Shown here: one piece after another, positions 52,420 to 63,301 of the stretch
How the letters are laid out: each line of letters begins with the position of its first letter
How positions within the stretch are numbered: position 1 is the first letter of the stretch
DNA from: Shimazuella kribbensis DSM 45090
GTDB taxonomy: Bacteria; Bacillota; Bacilli; Thermoactinomycetales; Thermoactinomycetaceae
Direction of reading: 5' to 3'
DNA length: 64,000 bases
Assembly: GCF_000428065.1 (NCBI RefSeq)
Contig: NZ_ATZF01000010.1
Coordinates: forward strand, 124,001 to 188,000
Notes under the pieces: generated by a model
Database searches by the model: none
Told to the model about the DNA's origin: nothing
What the model saw: only the letters and a program-made list of their open reading frames with translations
Program-made: the position numbers and the translations under genes

Positions 52420-52670
52420 TCCCACCCTTCTCTCTCCTTTTTCACATATGCATCCGCATTTTCTGTTTCCCATAACTCTTTGCCAAGTCCCCAAAATGCT
52501 TCCGAAAATTTAGTTGGTTTTCGAATAATGATGATCTCATCTCTTAACTCATCATATTTCCAAATTAATTCATCACCAATATCTAACTTTGCCTTCTCTC
52601 GAATATCTTTTGGGATGGTTGTTTGATATCTTTGTTTGATTTCACTTTCCTGTCGCAAAGCATGATCCAT
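52416..52670 (-). CDS. AbrB/SpoVT-type antitoxin
   Basis: An 84-residue swapped-hairpin DNA-binding protein: the N-terminal half reads RYQTTIPKDIREKAKLDIGDEL, the classical AbrB/MazE pattern, and the C-terminal half is an acidic toxin-binding tail. It precedes and overlaps the PIN toxin gene and should neutralise it and autorepress the pair. Confidence 0.88.
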   Translation of the reverse strand: MDHALRQESEIKQRYQTTIPKDIREKAKLDIGDELIWKYDELRDEIIIIRKPTKFSEAFWGLGKELWETENADAYVKKEREGWE

Positions 52671-52778
52671 CGTTTCAAACCCCCGTATCCTTTTGTTTGA
52701 TATTTTTCCATTTTATCATACATTTTCTAGGTTTATTCTGACATTATTAAATTTCTTCTATCAAACCCATACAACAGA

Positions 52779-52817
52779 AAAAGCGCTATCTTCATTTTAT
52801 GTTTAGATAGCGCTTTT
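52779..52817. terminator. Terminator of the citZ-icd-mdh operon
   Basis: AAAAGCGCTATCT/AGATAGCGCTTTT (52779-52791, 52805-52817), 13-bp perfect stem, T-runs on both strands. Confidence 0.9.
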
Positions 52818-52838
52818 CGATATATAGATGAGCTTTCT

Positions 52839-53780
52839 TTAGCCCAATACTTTCATCACATTGCGGACGGAGTCAGCGGACTTATCAAGGGCGGATTTTT
52901 CGGACTCGGTAAGCTCCAATTCCAATACTTTTTCAATCCCGCTACCACCAAGTACTACAGGTACTCCAAGGTAAAGGTTTTGATAACCGTATTCGCCTTC
53001 CAAGTAAGCAATCGCTGGGAGAATACGTTTTTTGTCTTTTAAGATTGCTTCTGCCATTTGTACCAGAGAAGCTGCTGGAGCATAGTAGGCACTACCATTA
53101 CCAAGCAGGTTTACGATCTCACCGCCACCTGTACGCGCACGAGCTACAATCGCATCCAAACGGTCTTTTGGAATCAATTTTTCCAGTGGGATTCCACCAG
53201 CATAGGAATAACGTACAAGTGGAACCATGTCATCTCCATGGCCACCAAGAACAAAGCCACTAATATCTTCTACCGAGATATTGAGCTCTTGAGCCACAAA
53301 AGTACGGAAACGAGCAGTATCCAACACACCGGATTGCCCAATAACACGGTGTTTTGGGAATCCAGAAGTACGGTATACTTCATAAGTCATGGCATCTACT
53401 GGGTTCGTTAGTACAAGAATAATACATTCTGGTGAATACTTCACTACTTGCTCTGTTACTGCACGCATTACTTTTGCGTTGGTGTTTACCAAATCATCAC
53501 GGCTCATACCCGGTTTACGTGCAATCCCAGCAGTAATGATGACAACATCGGAATCAGCAGTATTTTCATAACTGCTTGTTCCTGTAATATTCGCATCAAA
53601 ACCTTGCACTGGACTTGCTTCTAACATATCAAGCGCTTTCCCTTTTGTTGGGTTTTCTGCTTGTGGAATATCTACCAAAACGATATCTCCAAGTTCTTTT
53701 TGTGCCAGCATCAATGCAGTAGTTGCACCAGTAAAACCTGCTCCAACCACGGAGATTTTACGACGTTTAATGGCTGCCAT
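52839..53780 (-). CDS. mdh: Malate dehydrogenase
   Basis: A 313-residue NAD-dependent, lactate-dehydrogenase-like malate dehydrogenase of the TCA cycle. The GAGFTG loop binds NAD, LVDIP ends beta-2, the substrate arginines lie in [11 protein letters not shown] and LDTARFR, and the catalytic His is in [10 protein letters not shown] (near 180). AGGAGGAAC precedes ATG 53780; 12 bp after icd. Third gene of citZ-icd-mdh, as in Bacillus. Confidence 0.97.
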   Translation of the reverse strand: MAAIKRRKISVVGAGFTGATTALMLAQKELGDIVLVDIPQAENPTKGKALDMLEASPVQGFDANITGTSSYENTADSDVVIITAGIARKPGMSRDDLVNTNAKVMRAVTEQVVKYSPECIILVLTNPVDAMTYEVYRTSGFPKHRVIGQSGVLDTARFRTFVAQELNISVEDISGFVLGGHGDDMVPLVRYSYAGGIPLEKLIPKDRLDAIVARARTGGGEIVNLLGNGSAYYAPAASLVQMAEAILKDKKRILPAIAYLEGEYGYQNLYLGVPVVLGGSGIEKVLELELTESEKSALDKSADSVRNVMKVLG

Positions 53781-53792
53781 GCTTTGTTCCTC

Positions 53793-55058
53793 CTACAAAT
53801 TTTGAATAAGATAATTTGCAAACTCTGAACATTTTACTTCGGTCGCATCTTCCATCAGACGAGCAAAATCATAAGTAACGGTTTTATCAAGAATGGTTTT
53901 ACCCAAAGACTGATGGATGAGATCCGCTGCCTCTTGCCATCCGAGATGTTCCAACATCAAAACACCAGAAAGAATAACAGAACCAGGATTCACTTTGTCT
54001 AGACCAGCATATTTTGGAGCAGTCCCATGAGTTGCTTCAAAAATCGCATGACCAGTTACATAGTTAATGTTTGCTCCTGGAGCAATTCCAATACCACCAA
54101 CCTGAGCAGCTAATGCGTCAGACACATAATCTCCATTGAGGTTCAACGTCGCAATTACATCATATTCTTTCGGACGGGTCAAAACCTGTTGAAGGAAAGC
54201 ATCTGCAATTACATCCTTCACAATCAATTTTCCTGCTTCTGTCGCTGCTTGTTGTTCTTGGTCTGCTGCTTGTTTTCCTTGTTCTTTGACAATACGATCA
54301 TATTGAGCCCAAGTGAATACTTTATCGCCAAATTCACGTTCAGCTAGATCATAACCCCATTGTTTAAATGCACCTTCAGTAAACTTCATGATATTTCCTT
54401 TATGGACAAGCGTCACACTAGGGCGTTTATGTATGAGGGCATATTCAATAGCAGCTCTCACTAATCGCTCTGTTCCTTCTTTGGAAACAGGTTTTACTCC
54501 AATACCAGATGTTTCAGGAAAACGGATCTTTTTTACACCCATCTCTTCTTGTAAAAACCGAATGACTTTTTGAGCTTCTGCTGACTCCGCTTCCCACTCG
54601 ATCCCAGCATAAATGTCTTCTGAGTTTTCGCGGAAGATTACCATATCCACATCTTCTGGACGTTTTACTGGACTTGGCACTCCATCAACATAACGGACAG
54701 GACGTACACAAACATATAAATCCAATTCTTGTCTCAATGCTACGTTTAAAGAGCGAATTCCTCCACCTACTGGTGTGGTAAGGGGTCCTTTAATTGCTAC
54801 CAGGTATTCTTTAATGGTTTCCAATGTTTCTTCTGGTAGCCATTCCCCTGTTTGGTTAAAAGCTTTTTCTCCAGCAAAAACTTCTTTCCAAGCTATCTTC
54901 TTTTCTCCGGTGTACGCTTTATGTACTGCTGCATCTAGTACTCTTTTAGAAGCTGCCCAAATATCTGGGCCTGTCCCGTCTCCTTCAATAAAAGGAATAA
55001 TTGGTTCATTAGGAACTTGTAATTTACCATTTTGCACTGTAATTTTCTCTGCCGCCAT
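53793..55058 (-). CDS. icd: Isocitrate dehydrogenase (NADP)
   Basis: A 421-residue NADP-dependent enzyme that oxidises isocitrate to 2-oxoglutarate. The phosphorylatable-type substrate loop [13 protein letters not shown], the metal-binding [11 protein letters not shown] and NLNGDYVSD blocks, and GTAPKYAG near the C-terminus are typical. GGAGGTAC precedes ATG 55058. Middle gene of the operon. Confidence 0.97.
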   Translation of the reverse strand: MAAEKITVQNGKLQVPNEPIIPFIEGDGTGPDIWAASKRVLDAAVHKAYTGEKKIAWKEVFAGEKAFNQTGEWLPEETLETIKEYLVAIKGPLTTPVGGGIRSLNVALRQELDLYVCVRPVRYVDGVPSPVKRPEDVDMVIFRENSEDIYAGIEWEAESAEAQKVIRFLQEEMGVKKIRFPETSGIGVKPVSKEGTERLVRAAIEYALIHKRPSVTLVHKGNIMKFTEGAFKQWGYDLAEREFGDKVFTWAQYDRIVKEQGKQAADQEQQAATEAGKLIVKDVIADAFLQQVLTRPKEYDVIATLNLNGDYVSDALAAQVGGIGIAPGANINYVTGHAIFEATHGTAPKYAGLDKVNPGSVILSGVLMLEHLGWQEAADLIHQSLGKTILDKTVTYDFARLMEDATEVKCSEFANYLIQNL

Positions 55059-55143
55059 GAATGTACCTCCTTATTTTTAAAAACATCACACATATCTAAT
55101 AATTCAACAGAAATAAGGAAAAGGGGATGGTATCCCCTTGAAT

Positions 55144-56253
55144 TTATCTATTTTCGATTGGTACGTATTTTTGATCCGTTTTGCCAACATAATCTGCACG
55201 CGGACGAATCAGACGGTTATCGTTGTACTGTTCCATAATATGCGCAGTCCAACCTGTGATACGACTCATTGCAAACAAAGGGGTGAATAGATCTTCGGAA
55301 AGATCAAGATAGTGATATACAGTAGCAGAATAAAAGTCTACATTTGGTTTTAATCCTTTGTTGGTAAACACCAGTTGCTCTACGGTCTCCGATATATCAT
55401 ACCATTTGGTATCCCCATGTTGTTGACCCAATTTTTGAGACATTACTCTCAAGTGCTTGGCACGAGGATCCCCATCTTTGTATACTCGGTGACCAAATCC
55501 CATGATTTTTGCTTTATTATTCAATTTATCTAAGATATATGGTTCGGTATTCTCAGCTGAACCGATCTCCCGTAACATTACCATTACTTGTTCATTCGCT
55601 CCACCATGTAAAGGTCCTTTAAGTGCACCGATAGCTGCTGTAACAGAAGAATACATATCGGCTAATGTAGCAGCTGTAACACGAGCAGCAAAGGTAGATG
55701 CATTCAATTCGTGGTCAGCTTGAAGAATCAATACTTTATCTAATGCTTGCACTGCTACATCGGATTGTTCTTTCCCTGTTAACATATATAAGAAATTGGC
55801 CACAAGTCCTAGATCTGTTCGTGGCGCGATGGGCTCTTTGCCATCACGAATACGAGAAATGGCAGCAATTATCGTTGGTATTTTTGCAGTTAAACGAACT
55901 GCTTTACGTTGATTTGCTTCTGCTGTATTTACTTCTGCTTCATCATCAAACATACATAGAGCTGAAACCGCGGTACGAAGCGTAGTCATTGGATGTGCAT
56001 CTTTAGGGTATAAGCGGATTTGATTGATTAGTTGATCGGAGATTACGGAATTTTCTTGCAGTGCTTTCCTATGTTCAGCTAACTCCTCTTGGTTAGGGAG
56101 ATGATTGTACCAAAGCAAAAAAGCTACTTCTTCAAAAGTAGAGTGCTCTGCCAAATCATCAATATCATAACCTCGATAAGTAAGTACTCCATCGATAATG
56201 GAGCAAATTTCTGAGGAGAGAGCTGTAATACCTTCCAAGCCTTTAACTACCAT
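55144..56253 (-). CDS. citZ: Citrate synthase
   Basis: A 369-residue citrate synthase of the short Gram-positive type. The catalytic residues lie in LHGGANEQV (His near 216), MGFGHRVYK (His near 255) and VDFYSATVYH (Asp near 309). GGAGCG precedes ATG 56253. First gene of the TCA operon; a CcpA-type site lies 72-85 bp upstream, so carbon repression is likely. Confidence 0.97.
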   Translation of the reverse strand: MVVKGLEGITALSSEICSIIDGVLTYRGYDIDDLAEHSTFEEVAFLLWYNHLPNQEELAEHRKALQENSVISDQLINQIRLYPKDAHPMTTLRTAVSALCMFDDEAEVNTAEANQRKAVRLTAKIPTIIAAISRIRDGKEPIAPRTDLGLVANFLYMLTGKEQSDVAVQALDKVLILQADHELNASTFAARVTAATLADMYSSVTAAIGALKGPLHGGANEQVMVMLREIGSAENTEPYILDKLNNKAKIMGFGHRVYKDGDPRAKHLRVMSQKLGQQHGDTKWYDISETVEQLVFTNKGLKPNVDFYSATVYHYLDLSEDLFTPLFAMSRITGWTAHIMEQYNDNRLIRPRADYVGKTDQKYVPIENR

Positions 56254-56324
56254 GTGTTATCGCTCCTTATCCATCGTAACAAAATGAATCCTATCAGAAT
56301 GAAAGGCACCTAAATATACATGTA

Positions 56325-56338
56325 AGTAAACGGTTTCA
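56325..56338 (-). promoter_or_regulatory. Probable cre (CcpA) site upstream of citZ
   Basis: Minus strand TGAAACCGTTTACT fits the cre consensus TGWNANCGNTNWCA at 13 of 14 positions. It lies in the promoter region of citZ, which CcpA represses in Bacillus. Confidence 0.5.
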
Positions 56339-56540
56339 TACTAGACATTCATTTGATCTATCAAACCATAGCTATTATATCCAAGAAAGTATAGTAAATC
56401 TAGTTGATAAATCGTATTTAGCGCCCAAACTTAGTTTACCACATTACTATTAAATTTCCCAATCTGATGCGTTAGGATGATTTAGCCCATTCTAACACAT
56501 GAAGTGGTATAATCTCCTAGTAAGGAGGCGGGTAAGAAAC

Positions 56541-57674
56541 GTGAGTAAACATCGTATTTTTGGGATTGCTTCCCGTTCCATTTTTATTATTATACTCGTT
56601 ATCACAGCTTACTACTTGTTAGTATTTTCCATACCACTGCTCTACCCATTTTTAATCGGATGGATTATTGCCATGTTAATTGAACCAATCATCCGAGTAT
56701 TGGATCAAAAATGTAAAATACCTCGGCTACTTGGTTCCTTTCTGGTTCTGTTTTTGCTCTTATCGCTACTACTTACATCTGTTATTTTTCTCATTGCTGG
56801 AATTGTAGTGGAACTGACCAACTTAGCGCAAAAGCTACCTTCATTCTTCAATGATTTGGGCGAATTGCTATTTCAAAAGTTCGTACAACAAAACACCATG
56901 TTAACCCATATCATGGATACCATACAAAGTTATTTGCAAAAGAATCCAAGTCAACAAGCAAGTATCCAAGCGAGTATTCAAGAAAATTTATCTGCTCTAA
57001 CCAAACAGGGAACCATGTTGATAACGGATATCATCAGTGGTATTGGTAGTTTTTTAGGGAATCTCCCTTACTTGATTACAGTATTAGTTTTTATCACCCT
57101 TGCAACATTTTTCATTAGCTTAAAATGGCCTCGGATGAATGTACGTATCCAATCGATGGTTCCTGAATCTATTCGTCAAACAAGCGGTTCTATTATGAGT
57201 GACTTAAAAAAAGCATTAGTGGGATTTATCAGAGCTCAATTAACTCTTATCACCATATCCTCTCTTATCATGTATATTGGATTATTAATTCTCCAAGTCC
57301 CTTATGCCATTTCGATAGCACTGATCATTGGAATCGTGGATTTACTACCTTATTTGGGTGTAGGTGCTGTTTTGGTTCCTTGGATTATTTACTTGTTCTT
57401 TATTGGTAATTTCCATTTGGCCATTGGTCTTAGTATCGTCTATTTGGTCATACTTATTACAAGACAATCCATTGAACCTAAGTTAGTGGCGACGAGTGTA
57501 GGATTAGACCCATTGGTTACATTGATTGCTCTTTTTATTGGATTAAATCTACTCGGTGTACTTGGTTTTGTAGTCGGGCCGACTGTAGCTGTCATTATCA
57601 TTGCACTCCACAAAGCCCATATCTTCCAAGATGTATGGAATTTCATCCTAAATGGGAAAAAGACAAAGATTTAG
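56541..57674 (+). CDS. ytvI: AI-2E-family membrane protein, YtvI type
   Basis: A 377-residue membrane protein of the AI-2E/PerM permease family with about eight helices and a soluble segment after helix 3 (about 90-160). It is the position and type of Bacillus YtvI, a protein tied to sporulation. The GTG at 56541 is preferred: AAGGAGG lies upstream, and a TATAAT at 56508-56513 would place the transcript start after the longer ATG frame (56499). The spacing of 12 bases is long. It converges with fxsA and overlaps it by 4 bp. Confidence 0.8.
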   Translation: MSKHRIFGIASRSIFIIILVITAYYLLVFSIPLLYPFLIGWIIAMLIEPIIRVLDQKCKIPRLLGSFLVLFLLLSLLLTSVIFLIAGIVVELTNLAQKLPSFFNDLGELLFQKFVQQNTMLTHIMDTIQSYLQKNPSQQASIQASIQENLSALTKQGTMLITDIISGIGSFLGNLPYLITVLVFITLATFFISLKWPRMNVRIQSMVPESIRQTSGSIMSDLKKALVGFIRAQLTLITISSLIMYIGLLILQVPYAISIALIIGIVDLLPYLGVGAVLVPWIIYLFFIGNFHLAIGLSIVYLVILITRQSIEPKLVATSVGLDPLVTLIALFIGLNLLGVLGFVVGPTVAVIIIALHKAHIFQDVWNFILNGKKTKI

Positions 57675-58051
57675 CGGAATCGACGCATCGTACGTTTTTT
57701 AAGCCACTCGAAAATGATCCGCTGAATCACTCGTCGAGTAAAAGGAATCAATAACAAAATCCCAATTACATCACTAATGAAACCTGGAAAGATAAGAAGT
57801 ACAGCACCCAAAGACAGAAGAACACCTTTTAGGATAGTATGCCCAGGTGGCTGTCCTGAAGACCATTCTTCTCGTGCAGTATAAAATGTTTTATACCCAA
57901 ATTTCTGAATGAGTAGTAATCCAATCGACGCACCTAACAAAACAAGCACAATAGTTGGTAATGCACCTATCCAAGTACCAATAACTATCATCACAGCTAA
58001 TTCCATCAAAAAAAGGATGATGAAAGCTTGTAATGTTTTTTTGAGTATCAC
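57671..58051 (-). CDS. fxsA: FxsA family membrane protein
   Basis: A 126-residue protein with about three to four membrane helices, showing the FxsA pattern: ELAVMIVIG, then LGASIGLLLIQKFG, then GVLLSLGAVLLIFPGFISDVIG. FxsA overproduction in E. coli lessens exclusion of phage T7 by F; its normal role is unclear. GTG 58051 with GGAAGGGA 9 bases upstream is preferred over TTG 58060, which has no spacing. Basic C-terminus. Confidence 0.82.
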   Translation of the reverse strand: MILKKTLQAFIILFLMELAVMIVIGTWIGALPTIVLVLLGASIGLLLIQKFGYKTFYTAREEWSSGQPPGHTILKGVLLSLGAVLLIFPGFISDVIGILLLIPFTRRVIQRIIFEWLKKRTMRRFR

Positions 58052-58078
58052 TCTATCCAATCCCTTCCAAGCAACATT

Positions 58079-58498
58079 TTATGGCATATTTGCTTGATAT
58101 ATTTGTACCAGTTTCTCATATAATGATGGACTGTAATCAGGAAGACGGACACGTTTCATCTCTTTGGATACCCAAATATGTTTCGTATGACCTGTAGCTA
58201 ATAACTGCTGATCCTCTTTTCTTTTGACGTTATATTGGAATACGATTTTGCTTGGCCCCACTTCTTGGATAATGGTTTCAATCACTACAACATCATCGTA
58301 TTTAGCTGAATGACGGAATTGAGCACCAACATCTACAACGGGAAGCAAAATGCCTTTTGCTTCTAACTCAGGATAAGAATAACCAAGCTCACGTATAAAA
58401 CTTGTTCTCCCTACTTCAAACCAAATCAAGTAATTGGCATGATAAACTACACCCATTTGATCTGTTTCTTGGTAACGTACTCTTATTTCTGTAATCAA
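58079..58498 (-). CDS. Acyl-CoA thioesterase (YbgC/FcbC, hot-dog fold)
   Basis: A 139-residue single hot-dog-domain enzyme that cleaves acyl-CoA thioesters. The active-site motif YQETDQMGVVYHANYL carries the catalytic aspartate near residue 12. The TTG at 58498 follows GGAGG by 7 bases; the ATG two codons earlier lies on top of the ribosome site and is unlikely. Its promoter is at 58533-58563. Downstream is fxsA, 27 bp away, so the two may form an operon. Confidence 0.85.
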   Translation of the reverse strand: MITEIRVRYQETDQMGVVYHANYLIWFEVGRTSFIRELGYSYPELEAKGILLPVVDVGAQFRHSAKYDDVVVIETIIQEVGPSKIVFQYNVKRKEDQQLLATGHTKHIWVSKEMKRVRLPDYSPSLYEKLVQIYQANMP

Positions 58499-58532
58499 TC
58501 TCATTCCTCCAAAGTTGCTATGCCCTCTTGTC

Positions 58533-58563
58533 AGTATAATTAAAAGAACGGACCAATTGTCAA
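58533..58563 (-). promoter_or_regulatory. Promoter of the thioesterase gene
   Basis: Minus strand TTGACA (58563-58558) and TATACT (58538-58533) with 19 bp between, or TTATAC with 18 bp. The rest of the spacer up to 58833 is AT-rich and shows no gene until the small frame at 58834. Confidence 0.6.
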
Positions 58564-58833
58564 GCCTTGCTGCATGAACAATGGTGTTTTCGCTTATGTT
58601 GTCCAAACATAAGAGGTACTTTCTTATCTGCCAAAAAAATAAGTATCATATTTCTCTTCTGCTCATCACATAATAAGGACAAGGAATATACACTTACATT
58701 TACAACTTATGTTAGAATAAGAAAGTTGTTTTGACTAGATAGGCTATCCTTCATGTTACCAATAGATATTTCACTTCTAAAAGTAAACAAAAAACATTAG
58801 GTTGCACAATGACTATGGAAAGGAGAATCTCTC

Positions 58834-58905
58834 ATGCTACGCAAAAAAACAAAACGTCGCAATCGTCTACGCTGGTGGATCTTCCCACAACTTGGATTGA
58901 TGTAA
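58834..58905 (+). CDS. 23-residue basic peptide
   Basis: ATG 58834 follows AAAGGAGA by 7 bases. The peptide is strongly basic and ends with tryptophans (RRNRLRWWIFPQLG). A perfect terminator begins at the stop codon. Ribosome site and terminator support a real gene; it could also be a leader. No family is recognised. Confidence 0.5.
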   Translation: MLRKKTKRRNRLRWWIFPQLGLM

Positions 58906-58950
58906 AAAAACACCCTGTCAAGTCATATTACGACTTGACAGGGTGTTTTT
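58906..58950. terminator. Bidirectional terminator of pyk and the small peptide gene
   Basis: A perfect 19-bp stem (58906-58924 with 58932-58950) with A5 and T5 at its ends. Confidence 0.92.
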
Positions 58951-58961
58951 ATTTTCATGCT

Positions 58962-60713
58962 CTACATCACATTCGCTTTACCAGAATAGATCTGTCCTGT
59001 ATTTGTATCAACGGTAATCATTTTTTCCAAGCGAAGTGTGTCTACTGCTCCCCGCACACCTACAACTACTGGAATACCTAAACTTACACATACTACAGCA
59101 GCATGAGAAGTAAGCCCACCTTCTTCGGTAATGATCACAGAAGCCCGTTGAATCAAATCAATAATTTCTTTATCGGTTCCACAAGTGACCAACGCTGCTC
59201 CATCCACCATTTTTTCGCGCAACTCTTCTGGTGACGTACCTACAACTACTGGTGCTGTAACTACTTGTTTCCCGATTCCTTTACCTTGCAGTAGCACTCC
59301 ACCAACCACATATACTTTCATCAAATTGGTCGTACCAGTCTGCCCGACAGGCACCCCAGCAGTAATCAATATAAGATCACCTTGTGATACAAAGGAAGAA
59401 GAGATAGCTGCGTGAATGGAACTTTGGAACATTTCATCTGTAGTTTCACATTCTTCTCCAAAAACAGGGAAAACACCCCAGAGTAAGTTAAGCTTTCGCA
59501 TAATATCTTCGTTTGGTGTAACTGCTAAAACAGGAATACTAGGACGATACTTGGCGATCATTCTAGCTGTATAACCGCGTTCCGTGGCGGTTACAATCGC
59601 AGAAGCCTTTAGGTTTTTGCTTGTATGCACAACTGCTTGACTGATAGATTCTGTAATAGTGTGTCCTGCTTCAGAGCTCATCTTATCTAACCAAAGAGCA
59701 TGATTAAAAAAAGCTTCAGTGCGTTCTGCGATTTTCGCCATTGTCATCACGGATTCAACAGGATATTTACCAGCTGCTGTTTCACCAGATAACATGATAG
59801 CATCTGTACCATCCAAAATCGCATTGGCAACATCACTTGTCTCCGCACGTGTCGGCCGGGGATTACGTTGCATCGAATCTAACATCTGAGTGGCAGTAAT
59901 AACAGGTTTACCCATGATATTACACTTTCTTATTGTTTCTTTTTGTACTTGGGGTACTTCTTCAACCGGAATCTCCACTCCAAGATCACCACGTGCAACC
60001 ATCAATCCGTCTGCAACTTTTAAAATTTCGTCGACATTCTCGACACCTTCTTGGTTTTCGATCTTAGCAATGATGGGGATATATGCTTTGTTTTCTTCTA
60101 ATATTTTTCGAATATCTAAAATATCTTCTGCTTTTCGAATAAAAGAAGCTGCGATAAAATCCACATTCTGTTCGATTCCAAACCGAATATCTTCCGCATC
60201 CTTTTCGGTTATTCCTGGTAAATTGACGCGAATGCCTGGTACATTAACCCCTTTTTTACTTTTCAACGTTCCACTACTTTGAATCATACAATGTACTTCT
60301 GACCCTTCAATACCTTCGACTTCTAGTCCAATTAACCCATCGTCTATTAAAACAGTAGAACCCGGCTGAACATCTGCTGGAAAATCTGGATAACTCACAG
60401 ATACCCTTGATGCATCTCCTAATATAGATTGAGTCGTGAGGGTGACGTGGTTTCCAGCTACTAACTCCACTTCAGGCACACTTAAATCTCCTGTTCGAAT
60501 CTCAGGTCCTTTGGTGTCCAATAAAATAGCGACCACTTTTCCTTCTTCTTTCGCTGCTTGGCGAATCGTTTTCATTCTTTTTGCGTGCTCTTCATGGCTG
60601 CCATGTGAAAAATTGAGTCGTGCCACATTCATTCCTTCTCGAATCAAGGAACGTAAAATTTCTAAATTTTCACTAGCTGGACCAATAGTACATACTATCT
60701 TCGTTTTTCTCAT
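58962..60713 (-). CDS. pyk: Pyruvate kinase with C-terminal PEP-utiliser domain
   Basis: A 583-residue glycolytic enzyme that makes ATP and pyruvate from phosphoenolpyruvate. [11 protein letters not shown] opens the barrel, and the catalytic signature is [15 protein letters not shown] (near 218). After the usual about 475 residues there is the extra C-terminal domain of Bacillales pyruvate kinases, with [10 protein letters not shown] near 532, like the phosphohistidine domain of PEP-utilising enzymes. GGGAGG precedes ATG 60713. 28 bp after pfkA; same operon. Confidence 0.97.
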   Translation of the reverse strand: MRKTKIVCTIGPASENLEILRSLIREGMNVARLNFSHGSHEEHAKRMKTIRQAAKEEGKVVAILLDTKGPEIRTGDLSVPEVELVAGNHVTLTTQSILGDASRVSVSYPDFPADVQPGSTVLIDDGLIGLEVEGIEGSEVHCMIQSSGTLKSKKGVNVPGIRVNLPGITEKDAEDIRFGIEQNVDFIAASFIRKAEDILDIRKILEENKAYIPIIAKIENQEGVENVDEILKVADGLMVARGDLGVEIPVEEVPQVQKETIRKCNIMGKPVITATQMLDSMQRNPRPTRAETSDVANAILDGTDAIMLSGETAAGKYPVESVMTMAKIAERTEAFFNHALWLDKMSSEAGHTITESISQAVVHTSKNLKASAIVTATERGYTARMIAKYRPSIPVLAVTPNEDIMRKLNLLWGVFPVFGEECETTDEMFQSSIHAAISSSFVSQGDLILITAGVPVGQTGTTNLMKVYVVGGVLLQGKGIGKQVVTAPVVVGTSPEELREKMVDGAALVTCGTDKEIIDLIQRASVIITEEGGLTSHAAVVCVSLGIPVVVGVRGAVDTLRLEKMITVDTNTGQIYSGKANVM

Positions 60714-60741
60714 AATTTCCTCCCATTTTCTATGAAAATCA

Positions 60742-62300
<1,559 letters not shown>

Positions 62301-62340
62301 CCTGGCTGGTTTATCCCTGTTTCAGGATGAACCAGCCAGG
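62301..62340 (-). terminator. GC-rich hairpin after the coupled foreign genes
   Basis: CCTGGCTGGTT/AACCAGCCAGG (62301-62311, 62330-62340) with an inner TCC/GGA. It lies 165 bp beyond the stop of the 62505-63299 gene; on the minus strand GGGGGTCAAAAAATAATTTTT follows. The stretch 62341-62504 holds a further small hairpin (AGCTTTCGC/GCGAGAGCT, about 62389-62411) and no gene. Confidence 0.55.
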
Positions 62341-62504
62341 AAGGTTTCTATTATCAGCATGGTAAGCATGCTAAATCCTTAATCTCTGAGCTTTCGCATT
62401 TTTGCGAGAGCTATCTGCTATTACTCAGCACTCAAACAAGGCAATTTCATTATGTACTGCGGGACGTCATCTACTGTTTGTTTTTTTAGAAGTAGTTGAC
62501 GTTT

Positions 62505-63299
62505 TCAGGCAAGATGAACACGCTGTGACCTTTCAACAAGATCGCGGTCGGACCATCTCCACTGCAAGAAACTCAGCCAGTAATCCCTTTCATCATTTGT
62601 CAGTCCCCTCTCTTCACAGTGTTGATAGATCGCATCCATATTTTCCGCCATTTCCAAATGAGTTACTGGAGTGGGAAATGGGAGTGCGAAACTATCCGTT
62701 GGACGGAATTGACCGTTCGGAACATTCAGCCCCCAACGTTCCATCTTCTGTAGGATTTTGGGACTTCCCACCTGTGGCGTTGCCCAAACGCGTGCCGATG
62801 CAGGCTTGTGAAAAAAATGATCCCCCTTAAAAACACTTTTGGTATTATCGCTGAATGGATGCTCCCAACCCATCTTTTCGATGACTTGGAGCGACCATAC
62901 CCTAGTTTCGTGTTCGCCTGGTGTAGGATCGATGTACAGCCCCACTTCTGGGATAACATCGTTCCCTCCGACATACCTACCAATTTTCGGAAGGTGGATG
63001 TCTCGATCAACTCCCTTTACGGTACCAGCAGGGATATCGAGAGAGCCCCATGTCGTGTGAAGTTCGTCAATCAGGTACCTTGAGTAATCAATGTACCAAT
63101 CAGACTTCACCGCCCAATGGCCAATTTCGTGAAGAGAATGCCACCAATTACCGTATGCCTTATTCCTTTCAGCCGGAAATGGCACACCGATCTGAGCACA
63201 AAGCTCTAGAAGGGCAATTTGGCGACTGTCCAATTCTTCAGGACCTGCAAACGACGGAAACATGTCCATCAGGGTAAATCTCTTCATTTCAACGTTCAT
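62505..63299 (-). CDS. Protein with HExxH motif, foreign-composition gene
   Basis: A 264-residue protein of unknown function. HSLHEIGHW near residue 57 is a possible zinc-binding HExxH motif; a third ligand is not evident, though EHETRVW lies about 75 residues later. Rich in Trp, His and Pro; no signal peptide. ATG 63299 is 2 bp after the stop of the upstream gene and has GGAAAG 8 bases upstream, so the two are coupled. Codon use is moderately GC-richer than host genes. Confidence 0.7.
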   Translation of the reverse strand: MNVEMKRFTLMDMFPSFAGPEELDSRQIALLELCAQIGVPFPAERNKAYGNWWHSLHEIGHWAVKSDWYIDYSRYLIDELHTTWGSLDIPAGTVKGVDRDIHLPKIGRYVGGNDVIPEVGLYIDPTPGEHETRVWSLQVIEKMGWEHPFSDNTKSVFKGDHFFHKPASARVWATPQVGSPKILQKMERWGLNVPNGQFRPTDSFALPFPTPVTHLEMAENMDAIYQHCEERGLTNDERDYWLSFLQWRWSDRDLVERSQRVHLA

Positions 63300-63301
63300 G
63301 A

